Shown: positions 16,664 through 25,623 of the stretch, piece after piece
Layout: every line of letters starts with the position of its first letter
How positions within the stretch are numbered: position 1 is the stretch's first letter
NCBI GenBank assembly: GCA_001564055.1
Contig: LKNB01000021.1
Location: forward strand, 1-46,880
Direction: 5' to 3'
DNA from: Rhodothermaceae bacterium Tc-Br11_B2g6_7
GTDB taxonomy: Bacteria > Bacteroidota > Rhodothermia > Rhodothermales > Salinibacteraceae
DNA length: 46,880 bases
Translations under genes and position numbers: made by a program
The notes under the pieces: generated by a model
Database searches by the model: none
What the model was told of the DNA's origin: nothing
The model's input: only the letters and a program-made list of their open reading frames with translations

Positions 16664-16999
16664 TCACTCCTGGCCATTGAACAGGCCCATCTCATCCTCC
16701 CGCAATCGGTCCACGACGCGCCGGTACAGTTCGTTGTACGCCCGGGGCCGTTCCGCGTAGTAGCTGACCGCCGCCTCGTACTCCTGTGCCGAGATGCCGT
16801 GATAGGCGAAGAGGGAATCACGGGCGCTGGGCGGGAGCGTCTCATCCTCCAGGTCGGCCCGGGCTTCCAGCAAGTGCAGGTCCGCGATCACGACCACCAG
16901 CGTATCCTCATCCAGCGGCGGCTGGTCCTCCTCCAGTAGCGAGCAGGCAGCTGTGGTGCCAAGCAGCACAACAGCCAGGATTACGGAAAGCAGGCGCAT
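16664..16999 (-). CDS. DUF4296-family lipoprotein
   Basis: A 111-residue protein with a lipoprotein signal peptide ending in the lipobox TTAAC (Cys about residue 19). The mature part matches DUF4296, a Bacteroidota family: VVVIADLHLLEAR, then a helix with LFAYHGISAQEYEAAVSYYAERPRAY and NELYRRVVDRL. It should be anchored in the envelope; function unknown. The gene follows a DUF4837 lipoprotein gene on the same strand, with 52 bases between them. Confidence 0.8.
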   Translation of the reverse strand: MRLLSVILAVVLLGTTAACSLLEEDQPPLDEDTLVVVIADLHLLEARADLEDETLPPSARDSLFAYHGISAQEYEAAVSYYAERPRAYNELYRRVVDRLREDEMGLFNGQE

Positions 17000-17051
17000 T
17001 GATGCAGGGGGCAGCCGATTGGGCAGCGAGGGAGGACAGGGATATCGTCAG

Positions 17052-18185
17052 TCAGTCTGCCTGCGCGACGGCCCGCTCCTGCTCTTCCGCGGTGCGGAAC
17101 GTTTGGGCGATGATCTCCATCTGCCGGATAAAGTCGCGCTTGCTATGCTCTGGGGCAAACACCATCCCATCCATCAGGTAGTTGCGGCCGCTGGCCTCGT
17201 CATAGAAGGCGTACGACACAAACGAGCCGCCCATTCCGGCGGGTTGCCGGTTGCCTTCTTCATCTTCTCCAATCATGTGCCAGAGCCCCCGCATCTCAAA
17301 GCCATAGCGGCCCTTAAACTCCGTTTCTTCAATCTCCAGCGGGCGGCGTTGGTCGACCTCTACCCAGTCGCCCCAGGTGCCCTCCAGATAGATTTGGCTG
17401 AGGGAGTCCCGCTTCGTGAGGACCCACTCGGGGGAAAGGTCAGCCGGGTTAGCATCGTCCTCGTAATACACAAAGAGGCTGCGCCAGGTGTCGGTAAGGA
17501 TCCGCCGCAGCCAGACAAAGTCGGTAGTGTCGACGGCAATCTGGTAGTCGTGCTGGGCGTTGACCGCAAAGCCGTGGGTTTCCATCAGGGTTTCCTCGAT
17601 GTCATGCTGCCGGCCGCGCCGAAACATGTCGTAGCTTACCCGCTCATGAATAACCGTCTGGAAGCTATCACGGATGGCTGGGCCGTTGTTCTGTAGCGTT
17701 TGGATCAGGCTGCTGGTGTCGCTGGCCGTGACGAAGAACACCTGCTGCCCGCGCCGCCATTGATCCCGGCGCGACACGACCGCCGTGCCGCCGTCAGATA
17801 CCGCCTGGCGGGCCGACTCGGAGAGGACGCTCCGCATGAACCGGCTCTCGTTGGTATCCTCGTTTAGTGGAGCGACGAAGACCACATTTTTCAGCGACTG
17901 CGCTCGGTTGAGATCACGCTCGCGCTGTATGGGGAGGTGATTCAAGTCGAACATCCGCTCCGGTACCGGATGGGTGTAGACCCACTGGCCGATGGCGTTT
18001 TTCGCCGCCTCGCCCAGGGCCGCGTCCCAGTGCGTGGTATCAATTACGATGGTCACCTCGCTATCGGACCCCGCAGCCGTGGGACGCGTGTCGATGGCGT
18101 CGCACCCGACGAGCACCAGAAGGAGCAGGCCGGTGAAAAAGAGGGGGGCGGCAAAGCGTGCCCAGGAGACAGTCGGTAGCGTCAT
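17052..18185 (-). CDS. DUF4837-family lipoprotein
   Basis: A 377-residue protein with a signal peptide and lipobox LVLVGC (Cys about residue 28). The C-terminal half has the hallmarks of DUF4837: GLWHMIGEDEEGN, MGGSFVSYAFYDEASGRNYLMDGMVFAPEHSKRDFIRQMEIIAQTF. The N-terminal half repeats the same style of fold. Members are restricted to Bacteroidota and have no known function. It starts 84 bases downstream of trpA on the same strand, so read-through from the trp operon is possible, though no functional link is evident. Confidence 0.82.
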   Translation of the reverse strand: MTLPTVSWARFAAPLFFTGLLLLVLVGCDAIDTRPTAAGSDSEVTIVIDTTHWDAALGEAAKNAIGQWVYTHPVPERMFDLNHLPIQRERDLNRAQSLKNVVFVAPLNEDTNESRFMRSVLSESARQAVSDGGTAVVSRRDQWRRGQQVFFVTASDTSSLIQTLQNNGPAIRDSFQTVIHERVSYDMFRRGRQHDIEETLMETHGFAVNAQHDYQIAVDTTDFVWLRRILTDTWRSLFVYYEDDANPADLSPEWVLTKRDSLSQIYLEGTWGDWVEVDQRRPLEIEETEFKGRYGFEMRGLWHMIGEDEEGNRQPAGMGGSFVSYAFYDEASGRNYLMDGMVFAPEHSKRDFIRQMEIIAQTFRTAEEQERAVAQAD

Positions 18186-18269
18186 TGTAGAAAAAAGCAG
18201 GAGACGGGTGAGCCAAGGGGTAATAACAACAGAGTTTAACTCAGACGCGAAACCCGTGTTGCCCAGGTG

Positions 18270-19100
18270 CTACCCGGTGGCTTCTGCTGCTGGTGCGCCG
18301 TGCTTTAGCGTGCGGGCAAAGACCTCGACCGCCTGGAGCCGTTCCTGCAGGGGCAGGTCGGTCTCGTCCCACAGCCGCTCCACTTCGTTGATGAGGACCG
18401 AGCCCACGATAAAGCCGTCGGTATGCGTGCTGAGGTGCTGGGCGTCCTCGTGCGAGCGGATGCCGAAGCCCACCAAGAGCGGGTTTTCCGTGACGAGGCG
18501 GCGGGCCCGTTGCAGATACGCGCTTACGCGGTCAACGCCATCGATAGCCGAGCCGGTGAGGCCGGTCATCGATACGGCATACACGAAGCCGGTAGCGCGC
18601 TCGTCCACGGCCTGGATGCGCTCGTCTGTAGAGTTGGGCGCGATCAGGTACACCACGTCAAGCCCGTGCGCTTGCGCGGCATCGTCGATGAGGGCGCCTT
18701 CGTCTGGGGGCAGATCGGGGAGGATCAGGCCGTCCACTCCTGCGGCGGCGGCGGCTTCGCAAAAGGCCTCGACGCCAAAGCGGTACACCGGGTTGATGTA
18801 CCCCATCAGCAGAACAGGCGTCTCGCTCCGCTCGCGAAATTTCCGCACGACGGCAAACGCATCGGCCAGGGTGACCCCGTGTTGGAGCGCGCGGGCGCTG
18901 GAGCGCTGAATGGGCAGTCCCTCAGCCAACGGATCGCTAAAGGGCATACCCAGCTCAATAAAGTCAGCGCCACCGGCGTCAATGGCATGCAGCAGGTCAA
19001 CCGTGCTCTCTGGGTTCGGGAATCCGTTCGTCAGAAAGAGGCCCATGGCGGTTTCGCCGCGCTGCTGGAGGGTGGTGAAGGTGTCTGTAAGGCGGGACAT
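18270..19100 (-). CDS. trpA: Tryptophan synthase alpha chain, with Glu at catalytic position 60
   Basis: A 276-residue TIM-barrel protein that cleaves indole-3-glycerol phosphate to indole and glyceraldehyde 3-phosphate, passing indole to TrpB. Catalytic Glu49 is present (FIEL), but the second acid, Asp60 in the conserved PLADG, is Glu here: [13 protein letters not shown], codon GAG, numbering identical to E. coli. The flexible loop (SMTGLTGSA), VGFGIRS and VGSVL phosphate-binding segments are intact. It is the last gene of the trp operon and is separated from trpB by an insert. A 16-bp tandem repeat touches its start codon, and no Shine-Dalgarno motif is visible. Confidence 0.95.
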   Translation of the reverse strand: MSRLTDTFTTLQQRGETAMGLFLTNGFPNPESTVDLLHAIDAGGADFIELGMPFSDPLAEGLPIQRSSARALQHGVTLADAFAVVRKFRERSETPVLLMGYINPVYRFGVEAFCEAAAAAGVDGLILPDLPPDEGALIDDAAQAHGLDVVYLIAPNSTDERIQAVDERATGFVYAVSMTGLTGSAIDGVDRVSAYLQRARRLVTENPLLVGFGIRSHEDAQHLSTHTDGFIVGSVLINEVERLWDETDLPLQERLQAVEVFARTLKHGAPAAEATG

Positions 19101-19192
19101 GGCGTGTGGGCGGAAGGGCGTGTGGGCGGAAGGGCGTGTGGGCGGAAGGGCGTGTGGGCGGAAGGGCGTGTGGGCGGAAGGGCGTGTGGGCG
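19101..19192. repeat. 16-bp tandem repeat abutting the trpA start
   Basis: Five exact plus-strand copies of GGCGTGTGGGCGGAAG run from 19101 to 19180, followed by a partial copy (19181-19192). The first copy begins on the base next to the trpA start codon. On the mRNA this gives a C- and A-rich leader of repeated CUUCCGCCCACACGCC units. There are no unique spacers, so it is not a CRISPR. Confidence 0.97.
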
Positions 19193-19734
19193 AGGGGGGC
19201 TTTAGGGTTAACGGCTTACGGGTCCTCGGGTGGTTTGACAGGGTGTTCTTGTGGACTTTCTTCAGGGGTATACGGCGCTGCTGGCTCCCTTAGAGACGCG
19301 GGGCCGCACCATTTGTCGGATGACCGCATCATCTTTACGAGGCTGCCCTGTATCTTATCGTACTGGTCATCAAGATCAGCGTAAGCGCTCTGGGTGATGT
19401 AGTCATGTCCGCGTGCGAAATCCAGCCAGGCACGCGTTTCAGCAGCCTCCGCATCTGCATCTGTCAACTTGCTCACGAAGTGCTTAGGATAGCGTCGCTT
19501 CCGCCAGGCTTCGGCAATGTTGGCATTGACGGAGCGCGAGGATCGACGGATCTGATCTGTAAGCGCATAGCGCTCTTCACGCGGCCAGCTCTGGGATGCT
19601 TCATAAATGGCCTGTGCCGCTCGGAAGGCATCCCGGTACACCCGAAGCTCGCGAAATCGCTTAATCATGACATCACGACTGTACGTTTAAAGGCCTACCT
19701 CTGCGCTCTCCCCCGTTCGCCCTCTCGCCCACAC
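19184..19734. mobile_element. Inverted-repeat-bounded insert between trpB and trpA
   Basis: GTGTGGGCGAG at 19184-19194 recurs as its exact reverse complement at 19724-19734; over 18 bases around it, 15 match. The inverted repeats bracket the four-helix-bundle gene (19216-19668) and fill most of the trpB-trpA gap, which is otherwise unexpected in this compact operon. In RNA the ends could pair and form a long stem-loop, as rRNA intervening sequences do. I infer an inserted element; no transposase and no target duplication were identified. Confidence 0.5.
19216..19668 (-). CDS. Four-helix-bundle protein (23S rRNA intervening-sequence family)
   Basis: A 150-residue protein that matches the S23/IVS-encoded four-helix-bundle family (TIGR02436 type): [21 protein letters not shown] at the start, [22 protein letters not shown] in helix 2, [24 protein letters not shown] in helix 3, and [19 protein letters not shown] in helix 4. 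A proline-rich tail of about 25 residues follows. The family is best known from intervening sequences in rRNA genes, and many free copies occur; function is unknown. Here it sits in the same direction as the operon, between trpB and trpA, inside an inverted-repeat-bounded insert. Confidence 0.88.
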   Translation of the reverse strand: MIKRFRELRVYRDAFRAAQAIYEASQSWPREERYALTDQIRRSSRSVNANIAEAWRKRRYPKHFVSKLTDADAEAAETRAWLDFARGHDYITQSAYADLDDQYDKIQGSLVKMMRSSDKWCGPASLREPAAPYTPEESPQEHPVKPPEDP

Positions 19735-19738
19735 CCTA

Positions 19739-20956
<1,218 letters not shown>

Positions 20957-21014
20957 GGCAACTCAGGATACGTACACGAAAAAAGCGGTACGAGGGGGGA
21001 GGGTACGGCGGGCG

Positions 21015-21689
21015 TCACGAGGACGCATCTTGCGGTTCATCTTGTTGCGGTTGTTCGGCGCGGAGCGCGTCCACCGCGTCGAACAGGTCAGCCAGCTTGT
21101 CGAAGTCCTTCTGGCCGGGCGCTTGCTCCACGCTGCTGGCAAGGTCAATGCCGCGCGGCTTCATGGTGTTCACCGCTTCTGCAACATTGTCGGCACCAAT
21201 GCCGCCGGCCAGGAGGACGGGAAACTCATCGGTCAGCTCGCGCACGAGGCGCCAGTTAAACGATTCGCCTGTGCCGCCCCACACGCTGGAGCTGGCGGTG
21301 TCGAGCAGCACGTAGTCGACCACGTCGCGGTAGGGCGCGATGAGCGGCCGGAGCTGGTCGGAGGCGGCGTCGTGCACCACCGGGAAGGCCTTGATGATGG
21401 GCCGCTCAATAGCCTGGCAGGTCTCCACCGACTCGGTCCCGTGCAACTGCACCATCGTGAAGCCAGCCTCGTCCGCAATGCGGTTCACGGTGTCGGCCGA
21501 CTCGTTCACGAACACCCCTACCATCTCGGGTCCATACAGCCACTCGTTCATCTCCTGCACAATCCCGGGGGTCACATAGCGCGGGCTTTCCTCATGCTGA
21601 ATGAAGCCCAGCATATCGGCCCCGGCGCCAGCACAGTAGCGGGCGTCGGCAAGGTTGGTGATGCCGCAAATTTTGACGAGGAGATCCAT
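21015..21689 (-). CDS. trpF: Phosphoribosylanthranilate isomerase
   Basis: A 224-residue TIM-barrel enzyme that converts phosphoribosylanthranilate to the carboxyphenylamino-deoxyribulose phosphate. Seen: LVKICGIT with the catalytic Cys, VGVFVN, VQLHG, the catalytic Asp in LLDTAS, the phosphate-binding GGTGESFNW, and LAGGIGADNVAEA. A C-terminal tail of about 20 residues rich in Gln, Asp and Glu is unlike the usual end. It follows trpC by 23 bases. Confidence 0.96.
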   Translation of the reverse strand: MDLLVKICGITNLADARYCAGAGADMLGFIQHEESPRYVTPGIVQEMNEWLYGPEMVGVFVNESADTVNRIADEAGFTMVQLHGTESVETCQAIERPIIKAFPVVHDAASDQLRPLIAPYRDVVDYVLLDTASSSVWGGTGESFNWRLVRELTDEFPVLLAGGIGADNVAEAVNTMKPRGIDLASSVEQAPGQKDFDKLADLFDAVDALRAEQPQQDEPQDASS

Positions 21690-21712
21690 GGCTTGGCGGG
21701 TACGTCAGGGAA

Positions 21713-22519
21713 TTATTGAGGGTTCGGGGCTGCGGCTGCGGTAGCGTCGCGCAGGGCCTGCAAGGCGGCACCGGGATCATCGGCACGCATCAGCGTCTCA
21801 CCCATCAAGACGGCGTCGACGCCGTGCGCCTGCACATGCGCGAGCTCTTCGGCGGTGCGGAGGCCGCTCTCAGAGACGCGCACGGCACCATCGGGCGCAT
21901 CAGCAAATACGCGCAGCGAGTGCTCGATGTCGACCTCAAAGGTGTGCAGGTTGCGGTTGTTGACGCCCAGAATGCGCACCTGATCGAAATCCACCTGATC
22001 CAGCTCGCGGTGCTCATACAGCTCCACCAGGCACTGCAATCCCAGCTCATCAGCCGCCTGATGCAGGTCGTAGAGCTGCCGCGGGTCAAGCGCGCTGGCA
22101 ATCAGCAGCACGGCATCGGCGCCGTGGGCCCGCGCCTCCACAAGCTGGTACGGGTCGATGATGAAGTCCTTCCGGAGCAGCGGGCGGTCGACGGCTACGC
22201 GGGCTTCCGGCAAAAACGACAGCGCGCCCTGAAAATGGTCTGGCTCCGTCAGGATGGAGAGCGCCGCCGCGCCGCCGTCCTGGTACTGCCGGGCGAGGGT
22301 CGCGACGTCGAAGTCGGCGCGGATCACGCCGGCCGATGGGCTGGCCCGTTTGATTTCGCTGATGATGGCCAGGGAATCGCCGGTGAGCGCTGCCGCAAAG
22401 TCGCGGCGGGGTTGATCGAACAGCGGCTCATCCTCCAGGGCCGTCACCGACACCCGCTGCTTGCGTCTGGCAAGCCGGTCGCGGACGGTGGCAAGTATGC
22501 GGTCGAGAATAGTGCTCAT
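21713..22519 (-). CDS. trpC: Indole-3-glycerol phosphate synthase
   Basis: A 268-residue monofunctional enzyme that closes the indole ring. Family segments in order: ISEIKRASPSAGVIR, LTEPDHFQGAL, PLLRKDFIIDPYQ with a catalytic Lys, LGVNNRNLHTFEVD, VSESGLRTAEE, and VDAVLMGETLMR. Its start overlaps the trpD stop in an ATGA junction (22516-22519), indicating translational coupling with trpD. Confidence 0.96.
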   Translation of the reverse strand: MSTILDRILATVRDRLARRKQRVSVTALEDEPLFDQPRRDFAAALTGDSLAIISEIKRASPSAGVIRADFDVATLARQYQDGGAAALSILTEPDHFQGALSFLPEARVAVDRPLLRKDFIIDPYQLVEARAHGADAVLLIASALDPRQLYDLHQAADELGLQCLVELYEHRELDQVDFDQVRILGVNNRNLHTFEVDIEHSLRVFADAPDGAVRVSESGLRTAEELAHVQAHGVDAVLMGETLMRADDPGAALQALRDATAAAAPNPQ

Positions 22520-23565
22520 GCGGTAGGGGCGTCGTGGGAGGCCTGAATGAGGGCGTCGAGGGCAGCGGTGGCGGCGCCGTCGTCGATGCTGGCGCGGGCG
22601 GCGTCAAAGCAGGCGTCGAGGTCGTCAAAGGCGCCGCTGGCGTGCAGGGCGTAGGCCGCGTTTAGCACGACGATGTCGCGCTGTGGCCCGCGGGTCCCGC
22701 CAAGCACGTCGCGAAAGATGGCCGTGTTGGCTTCCAACGAACCGCCCTTCAGGTCGTCCATGCTGGCCCGGGCCAGCGCGTGCAGTTCCGGCTCAATCGT
22801 GCGGCTGTGGGGCGTCGCGAGCGGTTCATCATCGGGCGTTGGGTTGCCGTTGATGTACTCAAATACCTGCGTCGGCCCGGTGGTAGAGAGCTCGTCGAGG
22901 CCGTCGTGCGCATGGACGCCCACCACGTGCTCGGCATCCAACCGGGCCAGGATGGACACCATCTTCTGTGCCGTTTCCACGTTGAACGCCCCGACGAGCT
23001 GCCGCCGTACCCCGGCCGGGTTGCAGAGGGGGCCGAGGATGTTAAAGAAGGTGCGCACGCCCAGCTTCTTGCGCACGGGCATCACATGCCGCATGGCCGG
23101 ATGGAAGTAGGGGGCAAACAGAAAGGCGATGCCGGCCTCGCGGAGGCAGTATTCCACGCCGGCTTTCCGTAGCTCGATGTTGACACCGAGACCTTCGAGC
23201 ACATCGGCCGAGCCGCACGAAGACGACACCGAGCGGTTGCCGTGCTTGGCCACCGTTACCCCCGCGCCGGCGACGACAAAGGCTGCGGTGGTGGAAATGT
23301 TGAACGTGTCGCTGCCATCGCCGCCGGTGCCGCACAGGTCCACCGCGTGTGGGTCATCCAGTTCAACGCCCACCGCGTACTCGCGCATGATGCGGGTAAA
23401 GCCCACAAGCTCGTCGACCGTCTCGCCACGGGCGCGGAGGCCCAGCAGCAATCCGGCCGCGTGCTCAGGCTCGGCTTCGCCCCGCATCAGGAGGCGCATG
23501 GCGTCTTCGGCCTGACGGGTGGACAGGGGGGCTCCGTCGGCGATGATGCGCAGCAGATCTTGCAT
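22516..23565 (-). CDS. trpD: Anthranilate phosphoribosyltransferase
   Basis: A 349-residue enzyme that transfers the phosphoribosyl group from PRPP to anthranilate. The PRPP-binding GTGGDGSDTFNIST, KHGNRSVSSSCGSADVLEGLGV and FAPYFHPAMRHVMPVRKKLGVRTFFNILGPLCNPA are all intact. It is monofunctional, not fused to trpG as in enterobacteria. It lies 69 bases after trpG and overlaps trpC by four bases. Confidence 0.97.
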   Translation of the reverse strand: MQDLLRIIADGAPLSTRQAEDAMRLLMRGEAEPEHAAGLLLGLRARGETVDELVGFTRIMREYAVGVELDDPHAVDLCGTGGDGSDTFNISTTAAFVVAGAGVTVAKHGNRSVSSSCGSADVLEGLGVNIELRKAGVEYCLREAGIAFLFAPYFHPAMRHVMPVRKKLGVRTFFNILGPLCNPAGVRRQLVGAFNVETAQKMVSILARLDAEHVVGVHAHDGLDELSTTGPTQVFEYINGNPTPDDEPLATPHSRTIEPELHALARASMDDLKGGSLEANTAIFRDVLGGTRGPQRDIVVLNAAYALHASGAFDDLDACFDAARASIDDGAATAALDALIQASHDAPTA

Positions 23566-23634
23566 GAAACAGCGAAAAAGAGGAAATAGAACAAACGAAA
23601 GAGTCCAGGCTGGGCTCGGCCGAGGCTGGCGGTG

Positions 23635-24213
23635 TCAGGGCTCGGGCAGGACGCGCTTCAGCCAGTTGGCGACCATGCGGGGGCCTTCGGTGGTGAGGAC
23701 GCTCTCTGGGTGAAACTGAATGCCTTCCACCGGATGCTCGCGATGGCGGAGCCCCATGATGGTGCCGTCATCAGTTTCGGCCGTTACCTCCAGCACGTCG
23801 GGGAGCGTGTCCCGGTCTACGACGAGCGAGTGGTACCGCGTGGCCGTGAACGCCTGCGCCACGTCTTCGAAGATAGAGCGGGCATCGTGGGTGACGGTGC
23901 TCGTCTTGCCGTGCATAAGTGACGCGGCGTGCGTGATGCGCCCGCCGTACACCTCGCCGATGGCCTGATGGCCCAGGCATACGCCGAGTACCGGCGTCTC
24001 AGGCCCCAGCTCCCGGATCAGCGCCTCGCTGATGCCCGCCTCATCCGGCCGCCCCGGACCGGGCGAGATCAGGATACCGTCTGGCTTGAGCGCCCGCACC
24101 TCTTCCACCGTAATGGCGTCATTGCGCACGACCTTCACCTCATCGGTGTGCTGCCCCACGAGATGCACCAGGTTGTACGTGAACGAGTCGTAGTTGTCGA
24201 TGACGAGAATCAT
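23635..24213 (-). CDS. trpG: Anthranilate synthase glutamine amidotransferase subunit
   Basis: A 192-residue class I glutamine amidotransferase that supplies ammonia to TrpE. Seen: DNYDSFTYNLVHL, ISPGPGRPDEAG, the nucleophile Cys in GVCLGHQAIGE, and the His-x-Glu pair in GIQFHPESVL. It is separated from its partner trpE by trpS and the 168-residue unknown. Its start codon is preceded, four bases away, by a leader made of repeated CCCACAC words on the mRNA, with no Shine-Dalgarno motif. It might also serve para-aminobenzoate synthesis, which cannot be judged here. Confidence 0.95.
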   Translation of the reverse strand: MILVIDNYDSFTYNLVHLVGQHTDEVKVVRNDAITVEEVRALKPDGILISPGPGRPDEAGISEALIRELGPETPVLGVCLGHQAIGEVYGGRITHAASLMHGKTSTVTHDARSIFEDVAQAFTATRYHSLVVDRDTLPDVLEVTAETDDGTIMGLRHREHPVEGIQFHPESVLTTEGPRMVANWLKRVLPEP

Positions 24214-24280
24214 TTTTGGGTGTGGGCGTGTGGGGTGTGGGCGTGTGGGGGTGTGGGCGTGTGTGGGTTTGGGGACAAAT
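24214..24280. repeat. GTGTGGG-rich repeat tract upstream of trpG
   Basis: On the plus strand the words GTGTGGG and GGGCGTGTG recur about six times with irregular spacing, right next to the trpG start codon. The composition and placement parallel the 16-bp array that abuts trpA. Confidence 0.8.
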
Positions 24281-24299
24281 GGGACGGATTTAACTTCCC

Positions 24300-24352
24300 G
24301 TCATCCTGAGCGCAGAATCGCCCTGCGATTCGGAGACGAAGGAGGAGGATGA
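24300..24352. repeat. REP-like palindromic element between trpS and trpG
   Basis: An outer pair TCATCCT (24301-24307) and AGGATGA (24346-24352) encloses an inner perfect hairpin, GAATCGC (24315-24321) CCT GCGATTC (24325-24331). The edge resembles the GTCATCCTGAGCG...GAAGGATGA type of dispersed palindrome found in many genomes. It occupies the largest gap of the trp operon. No gene is supported in 24214-24549. Confidence 0.6.
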
Positions 24353-24519
24353 GTGTGAGGGTTTGGGGGTATGGGGGTGGAAGTGCGTTTGCGAATGGAG
24401 GAGTCGAGGATGCTGGTTGGATCCTTCTGCTCATCGCAGTTGCTTAATTGCGCTACATGTTGGAAGTACCGATCATCGTTTCCTCGTTTCCGAACTACTC
24501 GTCTTCTCGTTTCAAAAAA

Positions 24520-24551
24520 ACTCCCATACTCAACCACTCCCACACTCAACT
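24520..24551. repeat. Two-copy 16-bp tandem repeat at the trpS end
   Basis: ACTCCCATACTCAACC (24520-24535) is followed by ACTCCCACACTCAACT (24536-24551), differing at two positions. The second copy overlaps the trpS stop codon (24550-24552). Confidence 0.75.
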
Positions 24552-25599
24552 ATCGTCGTGCCGAGATGAGCCCGGTGGCGGCGCGGACGCGGTCCATCAT
24601 GGGTTCAGCCTGGGCCCGGGCGGCCTTGGCGCCTTCCCGCAACACGTCGCGCACGTAGTCGGGGCGCTCCTCAAGCTTGTGGCGGCGTTCGCGCGCTTCG
24701 GCAAAGTACGCGTCGATCATACCCAGCAGCTCCTTCTTCGCGTGGCCGTACCCATAGCCCCCGGCGCGGTAGGCTGCGGCGATCTCGGCCTGCTTCTCCT
24801 CGGACGCAAACAGCTTGATGAGCGCAAACACATTGTCCTGCTCCGGGTCCTTGGGCGCATCCAGCGGGGTGGAGTCGGTGACGATGCCCATCACCTTTTT
24901 CTTCAGCATCTTGCCTTCATCAAACAGCCCGATGGTATTGCCGTAGCTCTTCGACATCTTGCGGCCATCCACGCCCGGGATGACGGACACATCATCCAGG
25001 ATGTGCGGCTCTGGGAGCGGAAACAGCGGGTCGTCGTCTGGGCAGTACGTGTGGTTGAAGCGTCCGGCGGTGTCACGCGTCATCTCGATGTGCTGCTTTT
25101 GGTCGGCGCCCACCGGGACCAGCGTGCCGCCATAGATGAGGATGTCGGCGGCCTGCAGCACCGGGTAGTTCAGCAAGCCTGCGTTCGGCGAGAGGCCCTG
25201 CGCCACCTTGTCTTTGTAGCTAACGCCCTTCTCCAGGTGCGACACCGGCGTCAAGTTGTAGAAAATCCACGCCAGCTCCGTCACCTCCGGCACGTCGCTC
25301 TGGATGAAAAGGTGGGCCTCGTCCGGGTCAAAGCCGAGGGCGAGGTACGTCGTCGCCACGTCCAGCGTGTAGCGCGCCAGGGCATCGGCGTCCTGCAGCG
25401 ACGTGAGCGCGTGGTAGTTCACGATGAAGAAGTACGCCTCGTGCCGGCGGTGCAGGGCAATGTGCTGCCGGATCGCGCCAAAGTAGTTGCCGAGGTGAAG
25501 CGTGCCGGAGGGCTGGATGCCCGACACGACCACCGTTTCGGTCGGCGAGGCCGGGTTTGCAGCTGTGGAAGAGGCGGTGGCGTGCTGAGACTCAGGCAT
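24550..25599 (-). CDS. trpS: Tryptophanyl-tRNA synthetase
   Basis: A 349-residue class I synthetase that charges tRNA-Trp. The ATP-binding HIGH-type motif reads SGIQPSGTLHLGNYFGA and the KMSKS motif reads DGRKMSKSYGNTIGLF; LNYPVLQAADIL and VGADQKQHIEMTRD are also standard. A Ser/Ala/Thr-rich stretch precedes the core. It sits inside the trp operon, 24 bases after the 168-residue unknown, and so should be under the trpE attenuator. This places the charging enzyme under a switch that reads Trp-tRNA charging, an unusual arrangement. A separate internal promoter was not recognised. Confidence 0.97.
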   Translation of the reverse strand: MPESQHATASSTAANPASPTETVVVSGIQPSGTLHLGNYFGAIRQHIALHRRHEAYFFIVNYHALTSLQDADALARYTLDVATTYLALGFDPDEAHLFIQSDVPEVTELAWIFYNLTPVSHLEKGVSYKDKVAQGLSPNAGLLNYPVLQAADILIYGGTLVPVGADQKQHIEMTRDTAGRFNHTYCPDDDPLFPLPEPHILDDVSVIPGVDGRKMSKSYGNTIGLFDEGKMLKKKVMGIVTDSTPLDAPKDPEQDNVFALIKLFASEEKQAEIAAAYRAGGYGYGHAKKELLGMIDAYFAEARERRHKLEERPDYVRDVLREGAKAARAQAEPMMDRVRAATGLISARR

Positions 25600-25623
25600 G
25601 AGGGTGGGTGGGGTGAAGGCGGG

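Noticed and set aside
19101..19192. CRISPR array
   Set aside because: The 16-bp units are directly adjacent, with no spacers, and no cas gene is present.
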